From NCBI RefSeq assembly GCF_017942085.1, contig NZ_JAGKSP010000038.1:1-32984 (forward strand): DNA of 32,984 nucleotides, written 5' to 3'. The DNA comes from Paenibacillus lignilyticus. Lineage in GTDB: Bacteria > Bacillota > Bacilli > Paenibacillales > Paenibacillaceae. The notes beneath the pieces were generated by a model. The model searched no databases. It had not been told where the DNA came from and saw only the letters and a list, made by a program, of their open reading frames with translations. The translations under genes were made by a program, and so were the position numbers. This document shows positions 9,028-16,733 of the stretch, piece after piece; the stretch's first letter is position 1, and each line of letters starts with the position of its first letter.

Positions 9028-9330
9028 GAAGCTTGTGTTCCTATGAACCGTTCTGGTCGTCTTTATCGAGCGAATGCCGCGCACCTCCGCCACCTCACAA
9101 CAAGTATGAATCGATATACTGAGCAAAGAATGATATTCGCCAGTAGTCCTGTTTATCCTTCTGTTGAGGAGGACGGCCAAGGAGAGCGTTATTCTACTAC
9201 CCGAGAAAGGCAAAAACCACATCCCATGGAGGATGTGGTTTAAAATTTGGCGAAGGCGAACCATATCTGTGTTAAAACCTCAATCTGCCGCCAAATATAG
9301 AACCCCGTACGTATTGCTGTTGTGTAGAAA
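9028..9330. other. Intergenic stretch between the kinase and MFS genes
   Basis: About 300 bp with no gene I can support. It holds the hairpin terminator at 9214-9241 that serves the MFS gene, and the unidentified promoter of the kinase-regulator pair. The open frame upstream of the kinase start does not look like protein. Confidence 0.5.
9214..9241 (-). terminator. Hairpin terminator, copy A of a three-copy family
   Basis: AAACCACATCC (9214-9224), loop CATGGA, GGATGTGGTTT (9231-9241): an 11-bp perfect stem whose minus-strand 3' flank is TTTTTGCC. It lies about 90 bp after the MFS stop. The same stem is found at 10815-10842 and 16647-16688. Confidence 0.75.
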
Positions 9331-10593
9331 TTAACTTTTCATCCTTCTACGAAGCAGCATTCCCGTTATCGTAACGGCAATAATGACGATTCCGGCTGCT
9401 ATTAATAGAACAGCTATTCCGGCAACCCTTTGATCGCTAAAATAGCGGAACAGCCAGGAATGTGCTCCTTCTTCGGCGGCCGGTTGCAAAATCCGGTCGA
9501 CAAGCGGCCCCATAACAGCGAATGATACGACAGCGGAAGCTAAATGAATTTGGTACAGGAAGGCGAAAACTCTACCTTGTAACGCCGGAGGCACGATCGA
9601 TTGAAAATGGGAGTTTAACAACGCGTTGGTGGCTGGTAGCGGAATCATGAGCACAAATAACGTTACGCCAAGCCATATCGGCCCCGTTGCCGATACGAAA
9701 GCGATAAACATAAGCCCCGTCAGCAGATAACCCGTCATTAACGTTGTAATCCGGCTTCGGAAACCGCTTATCAAGGCTACGATAAGCGCACCTGCGAATG
9801 CGCCGGCATTCATGCATGCGAGGACAAACGACACACCCCAACCGATATTCCCCGAAGAACCCGATACGTAGGGAACGACCATATCCAGAGTTCCATTTAA
9901 CAGAAAGGTGATTACACCAGTATATACGACCAGGCCAATTAATCGATGCCGAAACAGGAATACGATTCCCTCGAAAACGTCCCGAAGAGCTCCTGCAGCT
10001 TGAACTTCGTTAAGCTCTTTTCTCGACTCATCCGGCAACCTCACTGACAATAAGAAAACCGCAGATGCGACAAAGGTACATGCGTCGACGAGGGCAATGC
10101 CTGTTATCCCAAGCGGATGATAAAGCAGACTTACGCATGCAGGCGCAATAATACCTGCAAGCGGAAATACCATTTCTTTAATTCCGTTAACCCGGTCCCG
10201 CTTCTCCTCGCTCGCTAACATAGCCGTTACCGTTTGCGAAGCCGGCGCTTGGAACATGGCGCATATTCCTTGAGAAAAGACGACTACATACAATAACGGC
10301 AGACTAAAAAAGCCCATCCAGAAGCTGCACATTAATAATAGGCTCCCGACCGCTTGCCCCGCATCACTTAGCAATAGCACAACCCGTTTCGGAAGCCGGT
10401 CCACCCAAATTCCGGCCAGGCTTCCGGCGAGCATGGCCGGAAGTTCGTTAAATAAGGATATCCATAAAATCGGCGTAGTTTGATGCGTTGAATGATAAAG
10501 CCAAATCCCAATTGACATGGATGTCATTCGGGTGCCGAGCAACGATAAACCCTCCACGCCCATCAACAAATAAAGCATGCGCAATCCGCTCAT
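9331..10593 (-). CDS. MFS efflux transporter (DHA3/MFS_3-like)
   Basis: A multi-span membrane protein of about 420 residues with roughly 12 hydrophobic segments. Its pattern (GIWLYHSTHQTTPILWISLF, then LPAMLAGSLAGIWVDRLPKR) is that of the MFS_3/macrolide-enterobactin exporter group: a helix 2-3 loop with DR and KR, and a long central loop (RLPDESRKELNEVQAAGALR). It probably exports a small molecule by proton exchange. The frame opens with a TTG at 10641; I prefer ATG 10593 (MSGLRMLYLLMGVEG), the usual start of such proteins, although its ribosome site is not clear. It stands alone between two copies of the same hairpin terminator, so it is probably transcribed separately. Confidence 0.85.
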   Translation of the reverse strand: MSGLRMLYLLMGVEGLSLLGTRMTSMSIGIWLYHSTHQTTPILWISLFNELPAMLAGSLAGIWVDRLPKRVVLLLSDAGQAVGSLLLMCSFWMGFFSLPLLYVVVFSQGICAMFQAPASQTVTAMLASEEKRDRVNGIKEMVFPLAGIIAPACVSLLYHPLGITGIALVDACTFVASAVFLLSVRLPDESRKELNEVQAAGALRDVFEGIVFLFRHRLIGLVVYTGVITFLLNGTLDMVVPYVSGSSGNIGWGVSFVLACMNAGAFAGALIVALISGFRSRITTLMTGYLLTGLMFIAFVSATGPIWLGVTLFVLMIPLPATNALLNSHFQSIVPPALQGRVFAFLYQIHLASAVVSFAVMGPLVDRILQPAAEEGAHSWLFRYFSDQRVAGIAVLLIAAGIVIIAVTITGMLLRRRMKS

Positions 10594-10891
10594 CTCCCGT
10601 CGTCTCTTCTTACCGATGCCGTATAAGCCATGCACAGCCAAAGAAACCTGCCCGAACGGACAAGTTTGCTCTTACCGTGCACAGACGCCATACCATTCGA
10701 TTAGTTGAGAGTGAGGAGCAGCATGCTGCAGATTCTCCTTTTTGATCCCGATTCTTACGCTATAATCATACCTCTGAGGATTTGTCCATGTGAATAGACG
10801 GCTGTGAAACACAAAAACCACATCCTCATGCGGATGTGGTTTGAATGCAGATGAATTACTTCATATGTGCAGTTATCGTACGCTATATCCC
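10594..10891. other. Intergenic stretch upstream of the MFS gene
   Basis: About 300 bp with no supportable gene. It contains the terminator at 10815-10842 for the aldo/keto reductase gene, and must contain the MFS promoter, which I cannot identify. Confidence 0.5.
10815..10842 (-). terminator. Hairpin terminator, copy B
   Basis: AAACCACATCC (10815-10825), loop TCATGC, GGATGTGGTTT (10832-10842). The minus-strand 3' flank is TTTTTGTG. It sits 50 bp after the aldo/keto reductase stop and is nearly identical to copies A and C. Confidence 0.8.
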
Positions 10892-11857
10892 TTAAGCGAA
10901 GCGGCTCGCTTCCGGATCCTCCGTATCATAGCCGAAGGCGTCAAGCGCCGGCCATAGCTCCGGAGCAATCGGGAAATTCGCGAGTTCCACCGTCTGAGCG
11001 ATCCGATCCGGCTTGCTCATGCCGACGACCGTGCTGGTAATTCGCGGGTCGCGAAGCGAGAATTGAAGCGCCGCGGCAGCCAGTGGGACATTATTTTCCT
11101 GGCACACTTTGGCGAACGAACGCGCTCTTTCCAATACGATTGGCGAAGCTTCGCTATAGGCATAGCGGGCGTACGCATCCGGACCTTTGGCCAATATGCC
11201 GCTGCCATATGGAGCAGCGTTAATGACGGCGACGCCCATACGACTCGCGACTTCAAGCAAAGGTTCGGCGGATCGATTAAGCAGCGTATACCGATTATGG
11301 GTCTCTACAGCGCTAAACGCTCCCGTTTCTACGTATTGAATGAGCATATCGATCGGGCCGCCGGATATGCCGATATGATCGATGACTCCTTCTTCTTGAA
11401 ACTTTTGCAATACCGCTAACGGCCCGCCAGATCCCATGACATTTTCAAAGGTGGTATGTTCAGGATCATGGATATACACGTACTGCAAACGGTTCAGTCC
11501 CAATCGTTCAAGACTCTCTTCGACGGAACGTTTGATCTGCTCGCCGCTGAAGTCGCCGGTCGCAAAATCACGGTCGGCTTTGGTAGCCAACACGTAACCT
11601 TCCGGAAGTCCGCCATTCGCTTGAACGGCCTTGCCGATCCGCCGCTCGCTCTCACCGAAGCCATAGGATGCAGCCGTATCCAGAAAATTAATCGGGCTTT
11701 CAAAAGCGGTACGCAGCGTTATCAACGCTTGTTCTTCCGACGTGCTATATTGAAAGGTCTCCGGCATATCCCCGAGAGGGGCAGCTCCCAGACATAGCGG
11801 CGTTACGAGCAGGCCGGTATTGCCAAGCGGCCGTTTGGACAGATACGTGTTCAACAT
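10892..11857 (-). CDS. Aldo/keto reductase, D-threo-aldose (L-fucose) dehydrogenase-like
   Basis: A 321-residue NAD(P)-dependent TIM-barrel oxidoreductase. The catalytic tetrad is visible: Asp in INFLDTAASYG, Tyr in the same segment, Lys in LATKADRD and His in VYIHDPE. The N-terminus (RPLGNTGLLVTPLCLGAAPLG) and the insert before FLDTA resemble the group that oxidises L-fucose, D-threo-aldoses or L-galactose to lactones. ATG 11857 lies seven bases after GAGGT. It follows the UxaA-family gene by 32 bp and is probably co-transcribed with it, which fits a pathway that first oxidises a sugar and later dehydrates the sugar acid. The true substrate is not known. Confidence 0.88.
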   Translation of the reverse strand: MLNTYLSKRPLGNTGLLVTPLCLGAAPLGDMPETFQYSTSEEQALITLRTAFESPINFLDTAASYGFGESERRIGKAVQANGGLPEGYVLATKADRDFATGDFSGEQIKRSVEESLERLGLNRLQYVYIHDPEHTTFENVMGSGGPLAVLQKFQEEGVIDHIGISGGPIDMLIQYVETGAFSAVETHNRYTLLNRSAEPLLEVASRMGVAVINAAPYGSGILAKGPDAYARYAYSEASPIVLERARSFAKVCQENNVPLAAAALQFSLRDPRITSTVVGMSKPDRIAQTVELANFPIAPELWPALDAFGYDTEDPEASRFA

Positions 11858-11889
11858 GGTTTAGACCTCGCTTTTCATAGATATCTGCG

Positions 11890-14592
11890 TTATAACGAAA
11901 CACCCAAGAAGCCCCGCGTCAATTGGAAATCGATATTTCCTTGCTTAAAGAGTAGCGGCACATAGGCATGTTCCAACGTTTGTTTGCTGAGCTCGAGAAT
12001 TTGATTCGGCCATAAGTCCGGCTCACCCGCGAGCATCAAGTCAACATCTTGCTGATGTTTCTGCTGCAAGGCTTGCTCTGACGTCATTTGCAGCATCGGG
12101 ACAAAAGGATGCGTCTGCATCGGGCGATTGCCGATCAGCGCAATCACTAGTTCCACTCCTGTAGCGGCGAGGCCTGTGATCGTCTCCACCAAATGCGTTG
12201 TGGGAGTCTCCATAATGTGGAAGCCGTTCAGTCGGGCATGTTCCCCATAGGCGATGGACGGCCGAGCTTGAGGCGCTAAAGATAGCTGCTCTCCGAATGC
12301 GGCAGCGGCAAGCAATCCGCTGTTCTCAGGTATGACCACCAAACCTCCTGCACTGACAATCATCTTGGTCAGCGACGCCAACTGCTCGCCGGCATCGTCG
12401 GAAATGGTACCCTCGCTTACGATCCCGATACGCAGCCCTTCCAGACCGACTGTCACTTTCTCCGCAGGCTCGGACGCGGCCAAGCGATCGGAGAACCATG
12501 CTTCGACCTTCTCGCTTACTTTGGCAATTCCGCCGTCGAGCTGAATGCTGGCATACCCGAGCCGGCTCGCATCGACGCCGTGAACTTCCATCTGATGGCG
12601 CATATAGTCGTTATGCGTTTTCTCGCAGCCATGCTCCAACAGTAAACAATGCTCCACCATCGGATGCGTAATATAGCCGATCATCGTGCGGGCAAACAGC
12701 GATTCAGCTGTTCCTCCCGAGGCACCGCAGCCTTCCGTATGTGCCAATGAGACAATACCCGAGATATCGGGTTGCCCTGCTTTTTGCTCGTTCAGACGCT
12801 TTGTGATCATGTTGGCTACCTGTCCGGCACATAGACTGGTTGGCACAATCAGGCCGATTTTGTCGCTGGAGCGGCGATCATGATGCCGCGTAAAGGTAAA
12901 TTGAATCGCGTTAGCCGTCGTTGCGCCATCGTCTTGAATTTCTATAGGTGCTCCTGTCGGTATAGGAGCGTGCAGCAACGATTCCAGTTGGCTCGCATCG
13001 TTCTGCTGCCAGTTCCGCCAAATTTGCACCTGGGAATGGCCCGCCTTCTCGCCGACGCTCCGCTGCCCGGAAGCAATTTGAATCGCCAATTCGAATACCT
13101 CTTCGCCCAGCTCATCCATCGACTTGCCTTCCAGATACTGCCCCGCGTTCACATCCATGTCGTTCGACAGCAATTGGAAACGGCGGGTTGTCGTGACCAC
13201 CTTAACCGTCGGCACATACGGGAAATTAGTGATCGAACCATTCCCCGTCGTAAAGAAGATCATGTTGCAGCCTGCGGCCACTTGCCCTGCAATGCTCTCC
13301 AAGTCATTGCCGGGGCTATCCATGAAATAATAGCCGCGATCTTTCATGAGCTCCCCGTACTCGGTTGCATAATCGATCCGCGTTGTCGGGTCTTTCTTCA
13401 TCGCGGCGCCTATTGATTTGAGATAGATGTTGTACAAGCCGCGATACATATTACCGCCGGACGGATTACCTTCCGCGCTGGTGCCATGCCAAGACGTGCG
13501 CTCCTTAAACCGATCCAGAAGCTCCAGAAATTTGCGCGCGGTTTCCACATCGCGTACCTTAGACAGGACGTACGGCTCCGCGCCGATCAATTCATCGGTT
13601 TCCGCCAGGCTGGCCGCACCTCCGTAACGCACCAACTCTTCTGAAATCCAGCCGAGCAGCGGATTCGCGGATACGCCGGAAAATGCGTCCGAACCTCCGC
13701 ACTGCAGACCGATTCGCAAGTGGCTGATGGATTCAGGTGTTCTCTGCATGGCATTGACCGTTGACAGCCAGCTCCGGACTACCGTTTCACCGTTAACCAG
13801 TTCCTCTTCGAAGGTACCTGTGAGCGATACGAACTTATGAAGCACTTCATCGATCGAGTAGCTGTGCTCGCGCGCGTAAGCCTCCACCATCTTGTTCGTG
13901 ATCGACTCATTCCCATAATCGACGAGCAATACCGCTCCGACATTCGGGTTGACCATAAAACCGGCGAGCGTCCGCAGCAGCAGCTCCGCGTTATTCGGCG
14001 TCGAAGTACCGCCCTCCGTATGAGCCGCGGGAACGATTCCATCGATATTCGGATAGTTCTTGCACTCGCTTTGCATGCGTGCAGCAAGCTGCTTCACGTA
14101 ACTGCCCGTGTGCGAGGTGGTGCCGAGCAGTACGATGTAGTTACGGGTGCCGACTCCACGATCTTCATGGCGGCGATAACCCATAAAGGTTCTGGTATCC
14201 GTATAAACCGGTGAGGCGGGAGCAGGCTGGAAGTTCTCCTCATCCAGAATATAAGGATGGGCTTGGTCCGCAAAATTAGGCTCAGGCGGCAGCGCGAATG
14301 TCAACTGGCGCACGCCGAGCGCTTCCAGAACGGTTTCGTTGATTACATAGTGACCGGGATGAATCGGCTTAACCGCCACGCCGAAAGGCAATTCCCACGA
14401 AAGCAGCTCTTCGCCGGGAGCAATCGCTCGTACCGCGAATCGATGGCCTTCCATAACCGTGTAATCCAAGACGAAGGATTGGCTTTCATACTGAATGACG
14501 GTACCGGAGTTCAATTGGCGAATCGCCACAGCACAGTTATCCCCGGGCAAAGGAAGTCTGGCTACTTCTTCAAATTGGTAAACGACGTCCAT
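11890..14592 (-). CDS. Double-length UxaA-family (altronate/galactarate dehydratase-like) protein
   Basis: A 900-residue relative of UxaA/GarD sugar-acid dehydratases, which are normally about 500 residues. Order: an N-terminal SAF-like domain (about 1-90; MEGHRFAVRAIAPGEEL); a first core (about 130-530) with GVGTRNYIVLLGTTSHTG, LQCGGSDAFSGVSANPLLG, DMDVNAGQYLEG and GEEVFELAIQIASG; then a second core copy (about 575-760) with LIVPTSLCAGQ, IVSLAHTEGCGASGG and EHGCEKTHND. The cysteines usual in the TVNCS-, GCG- and GCE-like motifs are missing from the first copy but kept in the second, while CGGSD is kept only in the first. ATG 14592 lies ten bases after AAGGGAG. It should act on a sugar acid together with the downstream aldo/keto reductase. 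Confidence 0.88.
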   Translation of the reverse strand: MDVVYQFEEVARLPLPGDNCAVAIRQLNSGTVIQYESQSFVLDYTVMEGHRFAVRAIAPGEELLSWELPFGVAVKPIHPGHYVINETVLEALGVRQLTFALPPEPNFADQAHPYILDEENFQPAPASPVYTDTRTFMGYRRHEDRGVGTRNYIVLLGTTSHTGSYVKQLAARMQSECKNYPNIDGIVPAAHTEGGTSTPNNAELLLRTLAGFMVNPNVGAVLLVDYGNESITNKMVEAYAREHSYSIDEVLHKFVSLTGTFEEELVNGETVVRSWLSTVNAMQRTPESISHLRIGLQCGGSDAFSGVSANPLLGWISEELVRYGGAASLAETDELIGAEPYVLSKVRDVETARKFLELLDRFKERTSWHGTSAEGNPSGGNMYRGLYNIYLKSIGAAMKKDPTTRIDYATEYGELMKDRGYYFMDSPGNDLESIAGQVAAGCNMIFFTTGNGSITNFPYVPTVKVVTTTRRFQLLSNDMDVNAGQYLEGKSMDELGEEVFELAIQIASGQRSVGEKAGHSQVQIWRNWQQNDASQLESLLHAPIPTGAPIEIQDDGATTANAIQFTFTRHHDRRSSDKIGLIVPTSLCAGQVANMITKRLNEQKAGQPDISGIVSLAHTEGCGASGGTAESLFARTMIGYITHPMVEHCLLLEHGCEKTHNDYMRHQMEVHGVDASRLGYASIQLDGGIAKVSEKVEAWFSDRLAASEPAEKVTVGLEGLRIGIVSEGTISDDAGEQLASLTKMIVSAGGLVVIPENSGLLAAAAFGEQLSLAPQARPSIAYGEHARLNGFHIMETPTTHLVETITGLAATGVELVIALIGNRPMQTHPFVPMLQMTSEQALQQKHQQDVDLMLAGEPDLWPNQILELSKQTLEHAYVPLLFKQGNIDFQLTRGFLGVSL

Positions 14593-14668
14593 CGATGATC
14601 GGCTCCCTTAACATCAAAATTTCCTGCGAATCCAACTCTATCGTTAGGTGCGCTTTTCTATTAGTAAG

Positions 14669-14677
14669 ATTATATCA
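14669..14677 (-). promoter_or_regulatory. Extended -10 promoter of the UxaA-reductase operon
   Basis: The minus strand reads TGATATAAT, a perfect TGnTATAAT extended -10 element (-10 at 14669-14674), about 75 bp before the start codon. The -35 (GCCACA at 17 bp) is poor, as is usual with extended -10 promoters. Confidence 0.55.
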
Positions 14678-14760
14678 TGAGAGCCAGCCGGTGTGGCGTA
14701 GATCCTTCCTCATCTTATTCATGGGAATACATAGCCCGAAATCACCTGAGCAGCCACCTT

Positions 14761-14789
14761 TTAACAACAATTATACATCTAGATATAAT
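14761..14789 (+). promoter_or_regulatory. Promoter of the ABC exporter operon
   Basis: TTAACA (14761-14766), a 17-bp spacer and TATAAT (14784-14789): nearly consensus sigma-A. It drives the plus-strand ABC operon whose first start codon is at 14892. The region 14593-14891 otherwise holds only this promoter, the divergent UxaA promoter and the dyad at 14796-14812. Confidence 0.7.
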
Positions 14790-14795
14790 AAAAAT

Positions 14796-14812
14796 TTATT
14801 GTAAAACAATAA
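14796..14812. promoter_or_regulatory. Perfect inverted repeat at the predicted transcription start
   Basis: TTATTGTAAAACAATAA: two 7-bp arms with a 3-bp spacer, seven bases after the -10 of the ABC promoter, where a repressor would block initiation. The regulator is not encoded next to it. Confidence 0.55.
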
Positions 14813-14891
14813 TTATTGATTTAGAATCATAGTAATCATTGCAGCGCTCGCTCACAAGCTTCAGCCATTACCCGATAGAAGGAGATCGATC

Positions 14892-15672
14892 ATGAGCAAC
14901 GAACCTGTCCTCAGCTTGCGTCAAGTAACCAAACGAATCGGCCGTTCCACGATCATTGATAATCTAACGAGCGATCCGTCATGTCGGAGCCATCGTGGAA
15001 TATCCGGAAATGTATAAGTATTTGAGCGGCTACCACAATCTCGTTCATTATGCGAGGATGGTGCCGGGCGTGACCAGGGCACGCATCGATGAGGTCGTCA
15101 GCCTCGTTAAGCTGGACAATCGGATTCGTGACAAAGTGAAGAAGTATTCGCTGGGGATGCGTCAGCGATTGGCCGTAGCGCAAGCAATGCTGCATCGTCC
15201 GTCACTGCTCATTCTGGACGAGCCGACCAATGGGCTTGATCCGGCGGGCATTCGCGAGCTTCGCGATTATTTGCGCCTGTTGACCCGCACGGAAGGAATT
15301 ACCGTCATTGTCTCCAGCCATCTGTTATCCGAAATGGAGCTGATGTGCGATCGAGTGGCCATCCTCCAACAAGGCAAGCTGGTCGATGTGAAACCGATTC
15401 AGGAATTCGTTCAGTCGGCAGACGAGGCGCAAACCTACGTCATTGAAGCGATTCCGCTCGAGCGCGCGCTGGATGCAATGAAGACGATGGAGTATGTGAA
15501 GGACGTGCAGGCTCTACCCGAGGGGCTGGAGTTTATGGCTGAGAAGGAGCGGATTCCGGATATCCTGACGGATCTGATGAGAGCGGATGTGAGAATCTAC
15601 GGTGTTCAAGCACAACGTCAATCCTTGGAGGATCGATTCTTAGAAATAACGGGAGGCGGACAAATTGGGTAG
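14892..15672 (+). pseudogene. ABC exporter ATPase gene with the Walker A region deleted
   Basis: ATG 14892, eight bases after AAGGAG, opens a typical BcrA/YxlF-like ATPase (MSNEPVLSLRQVTKRIGRST, then IIDNL), but after DNLT the sequence jumps straight to the segment before the Q-loop: the shifted frame reads AIRHVGAIVEYPEMYKYLSG. The join at about 14969 removes the part that would encode the P-loop (GPNGAGKT), about 150-170 nt judging by family spacing, and breaks the frame, so the first frame ends at TAA about 20 codons later. The remaining open frame from GTG 14995 (225 residues) keeps the signature (YSLGMRQRLAVAQA), Walker B (LLILDEPTNGLDP) and H-loop (SSHLLSEME). Without a P-loop it should not hydrolyse ATP. 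A local assembly error is the alternative. Confidence 0.85.
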
Positions 15673-16612
15673 CCTGTTACTAAACGAAAATATGAAGCTG
15701 TACCGCCGAATCCGGACGTGGATCATGATCGGAATCATGATCGTTATTATCGGCTTTGTGAACTTTGCGGCATGGAACGATTACAGCAATGACCCGAAGA
15801 GCGCCACTTGGCAGGGGCAGGTTGCCGCGGAGAAACAATCCCGACTGCAAGCTCTGCAGAAGCCGGACCTGAGCAAGGAAAGCCAGAGCTATAATGAAGA
15901 GATGGTCGCCTTATACGATTATCAGCTTGAGCACGATATCCGGCCGGTTGATGGCACGCTGTGGATGGGGATTAACCTATCGACGAACTTTGTCATTTTG
16001 ATTACGCTATTTACCGTTATCGTCGCAGGGGACAGTATGGCGGGTGAATTCTCCTCCGGCACAATTAAGCTCCTGCTGATCCGACCACACAACCGGCTTA
16101 AGATACTTCTGTCCAAATATGTGTCCATGATTCTGTTCGGGATCACGCTCCTGATCATCCTGTTTATCGTATCGATCTTGATCAACGGAATGTTCTATGG
16201 ATTTAGGCACATTGACTTGCCCCTTTTAAGCGTAAATGCTGATGACGGCAATGTTCTGGAACGGAGCATGGTCGCGAACCTATTGCAGACGTACTTGCTT
16301 AAAGGGGTAGCGACGATTATGTTCGTTACCATTGCCTTCATGATTTCGACTGCATTTCGCAGCAGTGCGATGGCTATCGGGTTCTCCCTCTTTGCTATGT
16401 TTGCGGGTCAAATCGCTACGGAGTTCCTCCGGTCCTATGCCTGGAGCAAGTACATCTTGTTTGCGAATATCGATCTGACGCCGTATTTATCAGGCCACCC
16501 TTATCAAGAAGGGATGACCCTTGCTTTTTCAGTAGCTGTCCTGTGCGTGTACTTTATATTGTTCAATTTGGTTTCATGGATTGTATTTATGAAGAGGGAT
16601 GTTGCTGCTTAG
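15665..16612 (+). CDS. ABC-2 type exporter permease
   Basis: A 315-residue membrane protein with six hydrophobic segments (for example TWIMIGIMIVIIGFVNFAAW near 18-37 and LFGITLLIILFIVSILING) and a long extracytoplasmic loop between the first two, as in BcrB/YxlG-type permeases. The conserved AGEFSSGTIKLLLIRP segment, the ATPase-contact helix, is present. The start is TTG 15665, overlapping the last codons of the ATPase gene, with GGGAGG eight bases upstream. The gene itself is intact although its ATPase partner is broken, so loss of the partner looks recent or another ATPase is used. Related systems export peptide antibiotics, lipids or bacitracin; the cargo here is unknown. Confidence 0.88.
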   Translation: MGSLLLNENMKLYRRIRTWIMIGIMIVIIGFVNFAAWNDYSNDPKSATWQGQVAAEKQSRLQALQKPDLSKESQSYNEEMVALYDYQLEHDIRPVDGTLWMGINLSTNFVILITLFTVIVAGDSMAGEFSSGTIKLLLIRPHNRLKILLSKYVSMILFGITLLIILFIVSILINGMFYGFRHIDLPLLSVNADDGNVLERSMVANLLQTYLLKGVATIMFVTIAFMISTAFRSSAMAIGFSLFAMFAGQIATEFLRSYAWSKYILFANIDLTPYLSGHPYQEGMTLAFSVAVLCVYFILFNLVSWIVFMKRDVAA

Positions 16613-16646
16613 ACGCGAGGGAAAGTGCTATATTGGAAAACGATAC

Positions 16647-16688
16647 AAACGTAAAACCACATCCTCATGCGGATGTGGTTTTACGTTT
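16647..16688. terminator. Hairpin terminator, copy C (18-bp perfect stem, bidirectional)
   Basis: AAACGTAAAACCACATCC (16647-16664), loop TCATGC, and its exact complement (16671-16688). It lies between the convergent ABC permease and GGDEF genes and can serve both. The inner 11 bp and the loop match copy B exactly. Confidence 0.8.
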
Positions 16689-16733
16689 GGCCGAGGCGGG
16701 GATACTACCTTTGCATTGCTTCGAGGTACCTAT

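Noticed and set aside
9242..9262. CCA-like ends next to hairpin copies A and C, suggesting tRNA 3' ends
   Set aside because: The reverse strand reads GCCTTCGCCA and GCCTCGGCCA, but no T-loop or cloverleaf precedes them.
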